In this document: piece after piece, positions 47,760 to 58,356 of the stretch
Numbering within the stretch: position 1 is the stretch's first letter
How the letters are laid out: the number at the start of each line of letters is the position of its first letter
DNA from: Paraphaeosphaeria minitans
Lineage: Eukaryota > Ascomycota > Dothideomycetes > Pleosporales > Didymosphaeriaceae
Assembly (NCBI GenBank): GCA_015832175.1
Contig: WJXW01000007.1
Span: forward strand, 1,178,001 to 1,242,000
Reading direction: 5' to 3'
DNA: 64,000 bases
Notes under the pieces: generated by a model
What the model saw: the letters and a program-made list of their open reading frames with translations, nothing else
Database searches by the model: none
Told to the model about the DNA's origin: nothing
Translations under genes and position numbers: made by a program

Positions 47760-48180
47760 AGGGACCCGTATCTATCAAAAATACGCCGTCACCTTGCCCA
47801 GTCAATTACTGCAGCCTTATAGCAGTACGCCCGCACGTGCCGTCTCACCCGCCTTCTACCGCTCAGCATCCGAGTAGTCTCTCTCCTCCTACTCTCCGTT
47901 CAAACGGTCACCCTCTTCGTCGAGGTCGATCTCCAGGGCTTCGTCATCTACAAGCGTGGCATCGCTGGCGAGTACTTGGGACGACGACTCGTATGGCGGC
48001 CTCGATGAGTTGGCGATGCCGCACTTTCCACTTGCCGTGATGGTGTGGTACATCTTTTTTTTTGGCTGCGATTCTTATTTTGGTCGTAGTCCTTACGTGC
48101 CTGTTTATTGCGGATTTGTTGGAGGGCTTTTGTACCTGTGGTGGGCTCAAGGTCTGGGAGGTCAAGAAGGTTTTGATTGA
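47760..48180 (+). pseudogene. Possible decayed small membrane-protein gene
   Basis: From about 47826 one frame gives YARTCRLTRLLPLSIRVVSL, then VEVDLQGFVIYKRGIAGEYL, containing a hydrophobic helix. At about 47975 the sensible reading shifts to DDDSYGGLDELAMPHFPLAV. At the nine-T run 48055-48063 it shifts again to LAAILILVVVLTCLFIADLL, a second helix, followed by KVWEVKKVLIEIQQ. The frame changes at homopolymers could be true decay or assembly indels. The family is unknown. Confidence 0.35.
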
Positions 48181-48588
48181 AATTCAGCAGTGCACATGAA
48201 AAATGGCAGGCGAGGGGTAGCGTGGAGAAGGGTCATTGGCAAAAGAGGCAGCAGCAGGTGGAGGCGAAAGAACTTGTATCTCGAAGAAAACCTGGTATGA
48301 GCGGTTGCTGGGCTGCTGTACTTGGATAGGAAACTGCCCAGGTACCCGGATCAACATCAACGACAATGCTAATCGGTCCAGTCTGTTTCAGGACAGTCGA
48401 TTGTGGTCAGGCCACGGCTGGTTTTGTGGGGCCCGGATGTATAGTCCCGCTCAGATTGTTTTAATGGCCGCTGCTGAAAGCCAGGGAGGTGGGTTAGTAG
48501 GATTATGCGCAAACCGTCTGACGATGTTGCTCAAAGTGAATCGAATGGAAAATGTCCATACTAAATTGCTTCGATTCTCCGAAATGCG

Positions 48589-50349
48589 TCACATCTTATT
48601 GAAAACATTGGTTCCAAAGAGCAACTCTTCTGGTCTCTTCTCCACCTCTAAGTCTTCATCGTCATCGCGCAGACTTTCTAACAACATACTAGCTTCAGCC
48701 TCGGCTCCGGCCATCAAGTCAAAGCTCTCGCCGCTTTCACTACCATTCTTCTCGAACACGTCTACGCCGCCATCGTACCAGCGTGCCTGCTCGCCAACCC
48801 AGTCGACGCCACCTGTATGGCGCGGCCGCCTCACGACTTCCTTCTCTTCAAGCGGGAATGCGGCGAGTTCGGTCTTGGGTGGCAGGATGGTGCGGCGGTG
48901 CCAGGCACCGAGGAACATGCCGTCAGGGTCAACCTCGTTGCGGACGCGGAGATAATCATGCAGATGGTCGCCGTAGGCCTTTGACAGGTAGTTGTGATCC
49001 ACGGATTGGAAGTTCTTTGCCCAGTGCGGGCGGCCATCATACTCCTTCATGAGATGCTCGAAGGCTTGATAATAGCGCTCGCGGCAAGGCGGATCTTGGT
49101 TGTAGGGACGGTAGAGCGTAGCATTGAGATACAGGGATGGCTCGTTGGGGCAAGACGTGTCGAGAAAAGGCCGAGGATGTCGGTCAACGGTGTTGGCTAC
49201 GCGAACTTCGATGGGAGAGTGAACATAAAGGCCTTTGGGACTGAAGGGGATAGCGGAGCCGTGCTCGTCGCCGTGGAGCCACCTAGTCAGGCGGGTCAGG
49301 GCCTCGGGGCCCTTTGAGAGCGGGATGCTCCACTCGTTGACGAATTGCGAGTATAGACAGTTCATAAGCAGACCAGTGCGCTGTTCCTCGACGGCGCGGA
49401 TGGTGGCACCATCCTTGAAGCCGTACTGCATGCCGAAGACGAACCACTCGACCCAAGGCAAGAAGCGAGGCACATACTGGGTGATCCATAGGAGAATGTG
49501 GTATGTATGGAAGCCGACGCTGCCGCCGTACCAGTTGTAGGCGGGCTTCACGTGGGGTTTGTCCGTCTTGTTCGCCTTCCACACGATGGCACGCTTCATA
49601 TAGGGAAGCCACCAGACACGCACGAACTCGTGCGAAGTCCACAGATGGCTGTCCCAAAGCTCGAGGACGTGGTTGATGGGCAGGATTGTCTGGGCCCACT
49701 CGATGTTGCTGTGGTCGGACAGCTCGTACTCCATCTCGACGATGATGCCCAGTGCGCCGAGGGAGACGAGGGCGGCGCGGAACAGGTCGGGCGACTGCGA
49801 GGCCGAGCACTTGACGGCCTGGCCATTGGAGAGCACGATGCGCAGGCTGCGGACGTAGTCGGACAGCAGGCCGTGCTTCATGGAGCTGCCGTGGGTGGCG
49901 GTGCCGATGGCGCCTGCCAGCGACTGAACGTCGATGGAGCCTAGCGAGGGCATCGTCAGGCCATGGTCTCGCGCAGCCAAGTTCAGGGCGTGCATCCGGA
50001 TGCCTGCCTGCACGGTGATGGTCTTGCGCTCCTTGTCCACGTCCAGGACGCTGCTCAGGTCGTCGAGGTTGACCATCCAGGCCGAAGTGCACGTGAGGTC
50101 CGAGGGCGAGTGGCCGCAGCCGACCGTCACGACGCGGCGACGCATGCGGCGGGCGAGCGTCACCATCTTCTGCACTTCAGCGACGCTCTGCGGGCGCAGG
50201 TACAGCTCCGGGCGCGAGTGAAAGGTGCGCGCCCAGGTGTGGTGGACGTGCGCCTGGGACGCGCGGAAGGGCACATTGGGATCGAGACGGCCGAGTTCGA
50301 CGAGGAAGTTGGGCGGCATGCTGAGGGCGGCCAGCTGCGGGGTCGCCAT
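48589..50349 (-). CDS. ALO1: D-arabinono-1,4-lactone oxidase
   Basis: An intronless gene of 586 residues. ATG 50349 (MATPQLAALSMPPNFLVELG) is preferred because the extension from 50460 is Cys/Thr low-complexity. Residues about 40-210 are a PCMH-type FAD-binding domain with TVGCGHSPSD; His80 is the expected covalent flavin attachment. The C-terminal ALO domain (about 230-520) carries the HWAK motif (GRPHWAKNF) characteristic of VAO-family aldonolactone oxidases and ends at DPDGMFLGAWH. The last 65 residues are acidic and poorly conserved. ALO1 catalyses the last step of D-erythroascorbate synthesis, using O2, at the mitochondrial membrane in yeast. It is slightly longer than yeast Alo1 (526). 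Confidence 0.93.
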   Translation of the reverse strand: MATPQLAALSMPPNFLVELGRLDPNVPFRASQAHVHHTWARTFHSRPELYLRPQSVAEVQKMVTLARRMRRRVVTVGCGHSPSDLTCTSAWMVNLDDLSSVLDVDKERKTITVQAGIRMHALNLAARDHGLTMPSLGSIDVQSLAGAIGTATHGSSMKHGLLSDYVRSLRIVLSNGQAVKCSASQSPDLFRAALVSLGALGIIVEMEYELSDHSNIEWAQTILPINHVLELWDSHLWTSHEFVRVWWLPYMKRAIVWKANKTDKPHVKPAYNWYGGSVGFHTYHILLWITQYVPRFLPWVEWFVFGMQYGFKDGATIRAVEEQRTGLLMNCLYSQFVNEWSIPLSKGPEALTRLTRWLHGDEHGSAIPFSPKGLYVHSPIEVRVANTVDRHPRPFLDTSCPNEPSLYLNATLYRPYNQDPPCRERYYQAFEHLMKEYDGRPHWAKNFQSVDHNYLSKAYGDHLHDYLRVRNEVDPDGMFLGAWHRRTILPPKTELAAFPLEEKEVVRRPRHTGGVDWVGEQARWYDGGVDVFEKNGSESGESFDLMAGAEAEASMLLESLRDDDEDLEVEKRPEELLFGTNVFNKM

Positions 50350-50567
50350 GGTTGCGGCGCGCAAGGGAAGAGACCGGGCAGCGGCGACGAGGCAGGTGGT
50401 GATGGAGGTGGTGGTGGTGCAGAAGTCGTTGTGTTGGGGGCAGCCGCAACGCCAGTGCATGACGATGCGAGTGCCCCGCGCGCCCGCGCCCGCCGGAAAT
50501 CACGAAGTCACGGGCAGCGGACCCACTAAGTACCGCCCTGCAAAATACAGAGCTGTAGTCTACCCGC

Positions 50568-51190
50568 GAAGGTAGGCACCTTACCTACAAAGGTAGACAT
50601 CTCATCTACAAAGGTAGACATCTTATCTTACAAAGGTAGACATCTTACCTAAAAAGGTAGGCATCTTACCTACGTACAAAGGTAGGCATCTCACCTACAA
50701 AGATAGGCACCTCACCCACTAAGTTAGGCACCTCACCCACTAAGTTAGGCACCTCACCCACTAAGTTAGGCACCTCACCCACTAAGTTAGGCACCTCACC
50801 CACTAAGCTACAGGCACCTCACTCACTAATTAGTCTACCTAAGCTATGGGCACCTCAACCACTAAATCACGGGCACCTTCACCACTAAATCACGGGCACC
50901 TCAACCACTAAATCACGGGCACCTTCACGACTAAATCACGGGCACCTTCACCACTAAATCACGGGCACCTGACCTACCAAGTACCACCCTGCAAATTACA
51001 AAGCCACAGGCACCTCACCCACTAAGTCGGGCACAAAGTTAGGCACCTCACCTGCTGGGTCACAGGCGCCTTACCCACTAAATCACGGGCGCCTAACCGA
51101 CCACTTACCACCCTGCAAATTACAGAGCCTACAGGCACCTCACCCACTAAGTCGGGCACAAAGTCAGGCGCCTCACCCACCAAGTCTCGG
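50568..51190. repeat. Composite minisatellite with four unit types
   Basis: Block A (about 50568-50708) has roughly 21-nt units built on AAAGGTAGACATCTTACCTAC, internally palindromic (GGTAG/CTACC). Block B (about 50708-50815) has five near-identical 21-bp units TTAGGCACCTCACCCACTAAG. Block C (about 50857-50975) has about five 23-bp units built on AATCACGGGCACCTTCACCA. Block D (about 50978-51190) is a longer tandem duplication of roughly 125-130 nt: the segment starting TACCACCCTGCAAATTACA at about 50980 recurs at about 51107. All blocks share a GGCACCTCACC core, so they probably arose from one another. Confidence 0.9.
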
Positions 51191-51221
51191 GCAGCTGACC
51201 CACTAAGCTACGGGTACCTAG

Positions 51222-51250
51222 CGAGCCCTAATGGCCCTAATGGCCCTAAT
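51222..51250. repeat. Three CCCTAATGG units
   Basis: A short 9-bp tandem just outside the composite minisatellite. CCCTAA matches the fungal telomere hexamer, but every unit is interrupted by TGG, so it is not a telomeric array. Confidence 0.7.
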
Positions 51251-51666
51251 GACGGGTAGACTAGCTAGGTATCCACCTCGCACTCGTCCCGTCCCGCTCC
51301 GAACCGCGCCGAACCGCATCATTGCGCACGACTCACGAGTGCGTCAACTGGGATAGTCTACGCTCTTGGAAGGAGTGGAGGAAAAAAGGTCCCTCCCCTC
51401 CTTGCCCACCTGGCCTGCTTGTGCATCAGAAATTTCCGTCCCGTCTACTATCACGAGTTTGTGTTAAAGATGCTGAACACGTACCGTACCGTACTGCACC
51501 CTTCGCATTAGCATAGACTATGCACAGCGAGCATTTTTCATAGCAAGTACCACCATCAGGTTGGTCTATCAAACAACAATAGTGCAGTGTAGCACTGGTA
51601 TTGACTCCTCGCCGGGCTTACAACCCTCCTACATGCGCCTTTCCACCGCACAATTGTCCGTTTACA
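51251..51666. other. Intergenic, 3' flank of the SRA gene
   Basis: Normal-GC sequence without recognisable genes between the repeats and the stop codon at 51667. It probably holds the SRA gene's polyadenylation region. Confidence 0.35.
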
Positions 51667-54020
51667 TCAGACGATGGTCTGTGGAGATACATTGTAGCTC
51701 GAAGACCTCGATTCGTCGTGTTTGTGCCGCGGCGATTCGAAGGGGTTGCGAAACCCAACTGCTGTCCCCAAACCTTCGCCCCCATTCTTAGCATCATGCG
51801 GTCGTGGTGACTTCTGTGCTCGCACCGAGTCATTGTCTGGTGATTGATCGCGGGACAAGGACCCCAGACTCTGGTCAAGTGGAGAGCGTGGGGACACGGC
51901 GTAGCCGTATGGAAAAGCTATCGCGTCTCTCCGTTCGAAAAGTAACGAACTTGGGCTTACGGACTTGACTGCTATCAATGCCATGGGCTGTGGCGTGTAT
52001 CCGGTAGAGCTGGCGCGCTCCAGGCGCCTTGATGCCACCACAGGGTGCTTTGATGTAGTAGATGCAGCTCTGGGCCGCCGCAGAGAAAAGTAGTCATCAA
52101 CAGTCGTCCCGGCTTCGTCTTCAGTACTGTCAAAGAGTTTGGCCACCGGGTTACGGCTTCTCTGGAGCGTCGGCCTGCTCCTCTCCCCCGTGCCCAGGTC
52201 AGCCCCTGATTTTGGTTCATGTATCGAGGATGCAGGACGTAGGATGACGGTGTAACTATTGCCGTCGTTTTTACGGTTTGATTTCCCACCGATTGGAGTT
52301 CGGCTGTCGGGCCGATTAAGAACGAATTGACTATCAATTGTTGAACATGTCGTAAGTGGTAAATAGCCACTTAGAGGAAGGGTAAGGTAAGGGAGGTCGT
52401 CGTCGATCCAAGGCGCTACTTCTTTGATTGAATAGCGGCTTTGTGACATGCTTCCGATCCAACCCGGGCCTCTAGATCCTGACGGTGTGTGAGTCCGAGG
52501 TGGATCGCTGCGCGACGTCTCAACCCGTACTGGGGATGGTATAGCGGCTGGAATTGACAGAGAACTCGCGCTCCTTTGACCCACGTATGTATCCCCATCG
52601 GTTCCTAGGATCGGCGAACCTCCGGATACATTCTGTGACGCACCCGGAGATTCCTTGCCTGGAGCGGATGTGGATGTTGTTGTTCGGGATGGGGCTGAAG
52701 AGACCTTGAATGAAGACACCCTGACTGATGGTGCAGGAGCTGGCGGAGGGATAATCGGTGCAACCTTCACAGGCACAGCTAGTATTCTATTCGTGTCGAT
52801 CGAATCCATAACCGCTTTAGCACGCAAGTCTTTGTGGACTTTGCGCAGCCGTTTATATTCGGAGTAATCGTCGAGCTCGGACGCGATGGGCGATTTGGCC
52901 ACTTCTTGCACAGGAACAGGGTCACCTACAATAGATATTAGTAATGAGGTTAAGGCATTTGTGTATTCGGGATCGCTGACATCTCTCGAGATGAATGTCA
53001 AAGTACACATCACCAAGTCGAACCTTCTGTCCAGCATGGAAAGGAGATGTCTTGGGTTGATGGACCGCCCATCCTCTTACCCGGTACCTATATTTCTGGT
53101 TAGAGAGTTAAGAGTTTCCCAAGGGATGCAGCGCACTGACAGCCCCTCGTATCTCACACCAGCCTTTGGTCCCCACATGCTATTGACACTATGACTTCGC
53201 AGAATGCGCACCGGTTCCCTGCTTCTTGGTGTGGCGGCTGTCAACCGAAATCTGCCTCGGTCATCCTTTCCGCACCGATATGTCAAAGTCGACTCAGTTG
53301 GGGCGTCAAGTTCGGCCCCGTCAATGACCACGACTGCATATGCTCCGTATTTGTCATGACAGACTCCGCCGTCGATAGTATCGACATCAATTATGCCAGC
53401 GTGGCAAGCGAAGAGAGTGTTGATCCACCATCTAGGGAGAGATAAGCCTAGACAAACAGCAGATGATGTCTCATGCATACGAGCCCGGGTGAAACCCCAA
53501 ACTGCCACGCCGACGGGCCCTTTTTGGTGAGATCCTGTCGGGACAACCTTTTTGCCATCTTCTGAGTAAAGCCTAGGGATAGTGAGAGGGTATGCCCCGT
53601 TTAGTGATACGGGTGGTGACTGACAAGCTTCGAAGTCTCCTCAATCGAGGCAATACCCTCGAGACGTCCGCCTCTACCGTAAAGAAAAGGATGCAGATCT
53701 TCCAGACGCCCAAATTTGGTTGTCCACAGATGGATGAGTTCGTCGCAATCGTCAGCCAACCGTCCGGGCCACCGGGTGGCTATCCCCGAAATTTCCATGA
53801 CAGCTCTATGTATTCCGGTCGCACGCAAATCGAGAGCGGTTATACTGGAAAATGTCTTAAGAGCCTGAGAGATGTCGTGTAAAGTCAATACGTCGTCAGC
53901 TCGAAGCCACTCTGGGCCCTCCCGAGCGACAAGCGGATCGAGCTCATCACGGATCCAGTGCGAGATCTGTCGCAACCTTGGACGAGAGAGGTCGATTGCA
54001 GGAACGTTGGCGGTCGCCAT
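51667..54020 (-). CDS. SRA/YDG-domain protein (candidate 5-methylcytosine reader)
   Basis: Five exons: 53625-54020, 53481-53572, 53141-53431, 52981-53087 and 51667-52925, 714 residues. The four introns are 49-55 nt and GT-AG. Each was placed by matching YDG-family order: RARRRGSLGFHPGSWWINTL, then DKYGAYAVVVIDG, then REPVRILRSHSVNSMWGPKA, GVRYEGLYRVRGW, and GDVYFDIHLERCDPVPVQEV. The SRA domain spans about residues 140-310. The first 130 residues are helical and unassigned to a domain. After LDDYSEYKRLRKVHKD the last 390 residues are Ser/Pro/Arg-rich and disordered. SRA domains flip out methylated or hemimethylated cytosine in UHRF1 and SUVH proteins, but no RING, SET or PHD domain is visible here. 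Nuclear location is inferred. Confidence 0.82.
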
Positions 54021-54101
54021 CGAATCGAGATAGGAGCTGTGTGCTTATTAGAAGCGTCGCACCATCAGGAGTTTCAGGGAGTCGGAGTCGGAGTGATGAT
54101 G

Positions 54102-54132
<31 letters not shown>

Positions 54133-54496
54133 TGTTGTTGTTGTTGTTGTTGTTGTTGTCAGACAATGTCTTGCATGAGTGAAGGCAGGCAGACCGGGGT
54201 AAGGACCATGACGCGGTTGTGCTTCCTCGGATTGCTGCGATGGGAAAATACGACCAGAAGGGAAGGGATTAGCGTGTGAAGGCTGGCATTGAATTTCCAG
54301 CCGCATCACAGCCAATCCGCGATTGCGTGCTCTTGTTGGTATGCTGCTCGTTATTCTTCACATCACTCAATGCTTGAAGAGAATAGAGGCTGCAGAGCTT
54401 ACTCATGTTGCCACGTTCCGTATTGACATATCTATCCTTGCCCCTCGGTGCCGCCTGAAAACCTCGCTCTCGCTCATTTACTGTTCCCGTGCGTCG
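54021..54496. repeat. Intergenic with a TTG/CTG trinucleotide microsatellite
   Basis: Positions about 54098-54159 are GTTGTTGTTG, then (CTG)n, then (TTG)n. They lie in the leader or promoter of the SRA/YDG gene (start 54020, minus strand). The rest of the gap has no recognisable gene. Confidence 0.85.
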
Positions 54497-56289
54497 CTAT
54501 TTCCTCTTCTTCTTCCGGCTTTCAGGGGCGTCAGGCGCTTGCTGCTGCATCGGGGCCGCCACGATCGTCTCTCCGCCATCACTGAAACCATTCCACTCCT
54601 CCTCATCCTCATCCTCCTCCTCCTCTCCCTCTTCCATATTTTCAGCGGCACCGGCGTACGAAAGGGTGTATCCAGACACAAACTCGACATCTCGAACAAA
54701 AGCGGCGACAAAGAAACCCATCGTACCTTCCTCGGTACCCTTCTCGCAGCGTATGCAAGCGTTGCGTACCTCTTCTTTCTGTAGCTGGTCCAAACCGATA
54801 TCTACATCTATATCTTCGGTTTCCAAGACGCCTCTCCTGATCCAATCTTTCATGCCCTGCACTTGTCGATCCCTAGGCAAGATCCTCCATCCTCTCGCTC
54901 TCGCGATCTTCGACGCCAGAGCTCGAAAAACGACGCCTTCGTTTTCTTGGAAATGAACAGAGCATGTAGAATAGGATATCTTCTTTGCCTTAGGGAAACG
55001 CATCGCATGCGTAAGAATGCGAAGTTGAAAGGTCGAAAGAGCGGTGAGCCTCTCAGACAGCTGTCCTTCAACAGGCGTCTCTTCGGACAATACGTCGTCT
55101 AGGCGGAGACTGACCGTTGTGCTTGCTTGAGATGTCTCGCGGTCTCTCTTCCGCTTCTTATTCTTCTCGCCTGTAGCGGCAGGAGCACTATCGACAGCTG
55201 GAACTGGCAGATGCATCTTGACCGCGTCGTCCCTCCCGATGATGCCGCTCCCTGAACAACTCGGGTCAAGCAAAATCGCCCCAACACGCGCAAACTCTTC
55301 TGACTCTGGGTTCGCTGCAAGGAAATCTGCCCCAGGCTTGATCACTACCACTGAGTCCGCAGAAGCGCGCTTGACCATCTTGGCTAACGTTACTGCCCTG
55401 GATTTATCTCTCTCATAGGCAAACACCTTCTGTCGCTTGGCATGTATGTTCCTCTGAGATACCATGGCAGCCAAGTGCGTCGTCTTGTTCCCTGGTGCAG
55501 CACAGCCATCTATAGCATCTCCATCGTCCGGTCCCACATCCAGCAGATAAGCTGGAAAGCAGGAGGCCTTGTCTTGAAGTATAATAGCTCCTTTTGCGTA
55601 CGCCTCGGACTTGCTAAGATCGACTTTGGGCGGGAGGGCGAGCAGGTTGGGAATGTGCGGGTCTTTGAAATACCTCTTCGAGGCCGCAGGTGCCCGCTGA
55701 AGCTCTTGGAAATTGCTGGCCTTCTCGTAGCCTGCAAAAGTTGTGGCCATTTGCTCTTCCATGCTCGTCTGGAGCGTATTCACACGCACCCATCGCGGGT
55801 GTTTGTAGAGCTCTTTTGAAGGCTCGTCGCCGCCCACTAGCTCTCCCTGTTCGACAGCCTGCCGTAGCACATCGACTGTTGCATATCCGCGTCGTAACCG
55901 GGCTTTCGTAAACTCGGCGCTCAGCCGAGCTTTGTGTCTCAACACGGCCAGCTTAAGGGCGTGGTTGGCGTGCGCAGCGACGCCGCTCTTGGCAAGAAGC
56001 AAGTCATGCGTAAGGAGAAGCGCGAGCGTTGGGGTAAGCTACACGTAGTCAGTTTACTTTGACATGACGGCGCATGCGCATTGCTCACCTTCTTCTCCTC
56101 AGCCAGCAGCCCACACCTCTCAATGACATCCTTGAGCACCAGCGACCATTTCGATGCTTCGCTGATCAAGGCGAAGAGTTGCGCAGGCGATGTCTTCAAG
56201 CCATTGTTCTTGTATATCCGCGATTTGAGGGAGCCGCCGGCATTTTCCGAGTTGGCGAGGACAGCCGCGGCTTCATAGTAGAGCGACAT
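54497..56289 (-). CDS. RCM1: 25S rRNA (cytosine-C5)-methyltransferase Rcm1 (NSUN5 family)
   Basis: Two exons: 56089-56289 and 54497-56038, 580 residues. Intron 56039-56088 (GTGAGC...GTGTAG, 50 nt, phase 0) joins LLAEEKK to LTPTLALLLT. ATG 56289 gives MSLYYEAAAVLANSENAGGS; the frame extends upstream only through a TTG. Residues about 180-450 are the SAM-dependent Rossmann domain. It has AIDGCAAPGNKTTHLAAMVS (SAM loop), ILLDPSCSGSG (motif IV Cys) and KKISYSTCSVH (motif VI, catalytic Cys). A Lys/Arg-rich insert sits between them. The C-tail is acidic, then ends SRKKKRK, a nucleolar-type signal. Yeast Rcm1 methylates C2278 of 25S rRNA. Confidence 0.93.
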
Positions 56290-56713
56290 TGCACGCGCAG
56301 GTTGGCGGTTTTTGCTGGCTGACTTTTTGGACCTCGGCAAGTGTGGGGCGTCGCGCTAAGCCAAACCCGTCTGGGGACTATCAGAGGCAACATGGGTCTT
56401 GTCACGTAGCAGAAGGTGGCATGCAGATATACAGCGGTATGCACAGATCTCGCCTCCATGCTGTGAATTGCCCTCTAAAAGATGCTCCCTCTCTCCCTCT
56501 CTTCCCTTTCTTGAGTAGACATTGTCATCTGCCTTTACAAGGTTGCGTAGCTTTCCCGTGCCACATTGGATCACGTCAAATCATACGCGTGGCCATGCAG
56601 CCTCTATGCATCTGTCAAAAAATTCCAATGCTCTAATAACTAGGGGTATATCGCCTTTCCATCCTGAACTTTTACCGGTCTCGACTGCGTTCCTCCCAGT
56701 CCAGAGGTGCACC

Positions 56714-57445
56714 CTACCTCATCACCGGCGGCCTAGCTTCCTTGTTCCACTGCACTCTCGAACACAACCACTCCACCGCCTCTTTCACACCCGTACCAGT
56801 TAGCGCACTGCACGGTAAAACCCTACTGTCCCTCACGTTCCCACCCTTTTCCCCCTCGAAGACCTTCCTCACGAACCCCTCCTTGATCCTCACAACCTCG
56901 ACACAATCCTCTCTATCCTGCTTGTTCGCAAGCACTAGTATCGGTACACCAGATGCCTCATCGTTGGACAGGATCGACTCAAGCACGAGCCGACATTCAT
57001 CCAGACGGCCCTGGTCGTCATTGATACCACCACCACCCATCTCAGCAAGGCTGGCGTTGCCCACATCAGAGCTGTCGATTACGAAAACGATGGCATGGCA
57101 TGAGCTATAGTAGCTCTGCCAAAGACCACGCAGGCTGTGTTGCCCGCCGACATCCCATATCTTCAGGTAGATCGGAGGGCTAGGTGGAGGGAGGGAGATG
57201 GTCGCGACATTCTGGCCTACGGTGGGCACCGTCTTAAGTTTCGGATTTAGCGACGTGTAGGTGCCTTTAATCTGTTCGAGGAGCGTGGTTTTCCCTGCAT
57301 TATCAAGGCCGAGGAGGAGGATTGAGTACTCTGCGATTGCGGTAAGTTTAAGCACGCCTGGACTCAGATGCGATGCCGCGCCGAGCGCAAACGTACCTTC
57401 TTTACTGGTCGCGTGCAGGTAGATGGACTTGAATAGGTGGTACAT
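56714..57445 (-). CDS. ARL3: ARF-like small GTPase Arl3 (ARFRP1 family)
   Basis: Two exons: 57397-57445 and 56714-57330, 221 residues. Intron 57331-57396 (GTACGT...CGCAG, phase 1) restores TSKEEYSILLLGLDNAGKTT. The GTPase motifs are intact: GLDNAGKT (P-loop), PTVGQNVAT (switch I), WDVGGQ (switch II), LANKQD and CSALTG. The start MYHLFKS has no Gly2, so the protein is not myristoylated. Its Met-Tyr start fits the Arl3 mode of NatC N-acetylation for Golgi targeting through Sys1. Compared with yeast Arl3, an extra Gly-rich loop of about 18 residues (NASLAEMGGGGINDDQG) sits before RLDECRLVLES. Arl3 recruits Arl1 and golgins at the trans-Golgi. ATG 57445 is preferred over 57469. Confidence 0.93.
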   Translation of the reverse strand: MYHLFKSIYLHATSKEGTFALGAASHLSPGVLKLTAIAEYSILLLGLDNAGKTTLLEQIKGTYTSLNPKLKTVPTVGQNVATISLPPPSPPIYLKIWDVGGQHSLRGLWQSYYSSCHAIVFVIDSSDVGNASLAEMGGGGINDDQGRLDECRLVLESILSNDEASGVPILVLANKQDREDCVEVVRIKEGFVRKVFEGEKGGNVRDSRVLPCSALTGTGVKEAVEWLCSRVQWNKEARPPVMR

Positions 57446-58356
57446 GGTAGATTGCAGCGGGGACATCAAGGCGCGCGCTTTACAACTGGCGCCTGTGAGA
57501 TTGTGTCGTTCCTTTACCGGAGATAATACCTATTACCTCCATCGTCCGTGCGCTGCCAAAACAACACCTCCTAGGGCCTGTTTTGTTCTGGCGTGATAAG
57601 TTAAATCTCATCTGAGCCGTACTATACTAGTTCTTATTTCTATATTTTCAAAATCAAGCCTTTGTAACATTAAGAATTATAATATATATTGTATTAATAA
57701 ATAACAAATAGGTTATGATATGGTGATACCATCGAAAGGTCGTAGAAAGGCTATTTTGAAGATACAGCTATTGTATGGTGAATGGATTGGATGACTGTGT
57801 GGAAGAATGTGCTCAAAAAGGATGTTTATATGCCCTGTAGTTGTTCTTTAATGAAACAACGCAGTCTCGTCTCAGAGACCTATACTGCTCGGATGATCGG
57901 CCTCACCGAAAGTCGGAGATTCGATCAGTATCCTCCATAATTCAACAGGAAGAGAATACGTGTCTGAAATATGAGCTGGTCGGTGAGCCGCAGTGTGAAT
58001 CACAGCAATAGGTACTGTGTTCGACCTCTGTTCGTTACGTTGATGTAATCTGGACAATCTCAGTCCGTGGTTAAGTGTCAATTAGGATCAGGGAGTTCCG
58101 TCTATTGTGCAGCTAGTTCCCAACCACTCGTACTGTTACATGGCCCGCTTGTCCGACGTCTAGCGGAAGCGCAGAATATCTATAACTGCAAATATACGCA
58201 AACACATGAAGCTAAAGAAGAATCCCATGCAATCAATATGCAAGAAAAAGGTACAAAGACAGATCATTACTTTTGGCGTTGCTCCGAAGCCCGCAAAAAG
58301 TTTCATGGCTGTCTTGGTATCATCGCTGCCACTCGTCCTCCTCGTGCCACCAGCCT
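57446..58356. other. Intergenic with an AT-rich segment
   Basis: Positions about 57595-57850 are AT-rich (poly-AT around 57650-57720), possibly a small degraded element. Downstream to 58356 the DNA is ordinary, with no recognised gene. The open frames at 57872-58438 lack family resemblance. Confidence 0.4.

Noticed and set aside
50568..51190. Regular repeats resembling a CRISPR array
   Set aside because: Units are contiguous with no unique spacers, and the genome is eukaryotic; it is a minisatellite.
51222..51250. Interstitial telomere repeat (CCCTAA)
   Set aside because: Each unit is CCCTAATGG, only three copies, so it is not the telomeric hexamer array.
52926..53508. Simple two-ORF reading of the SRA gene (ORFs at 51667-53037 and 53077-53508)
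   Set aside because: Both ORFs run into introns; splicing at 53432-53480, 53088-53140 and 52926-52980 restores the domain, whereas the raw frames give non-conserved peptides.
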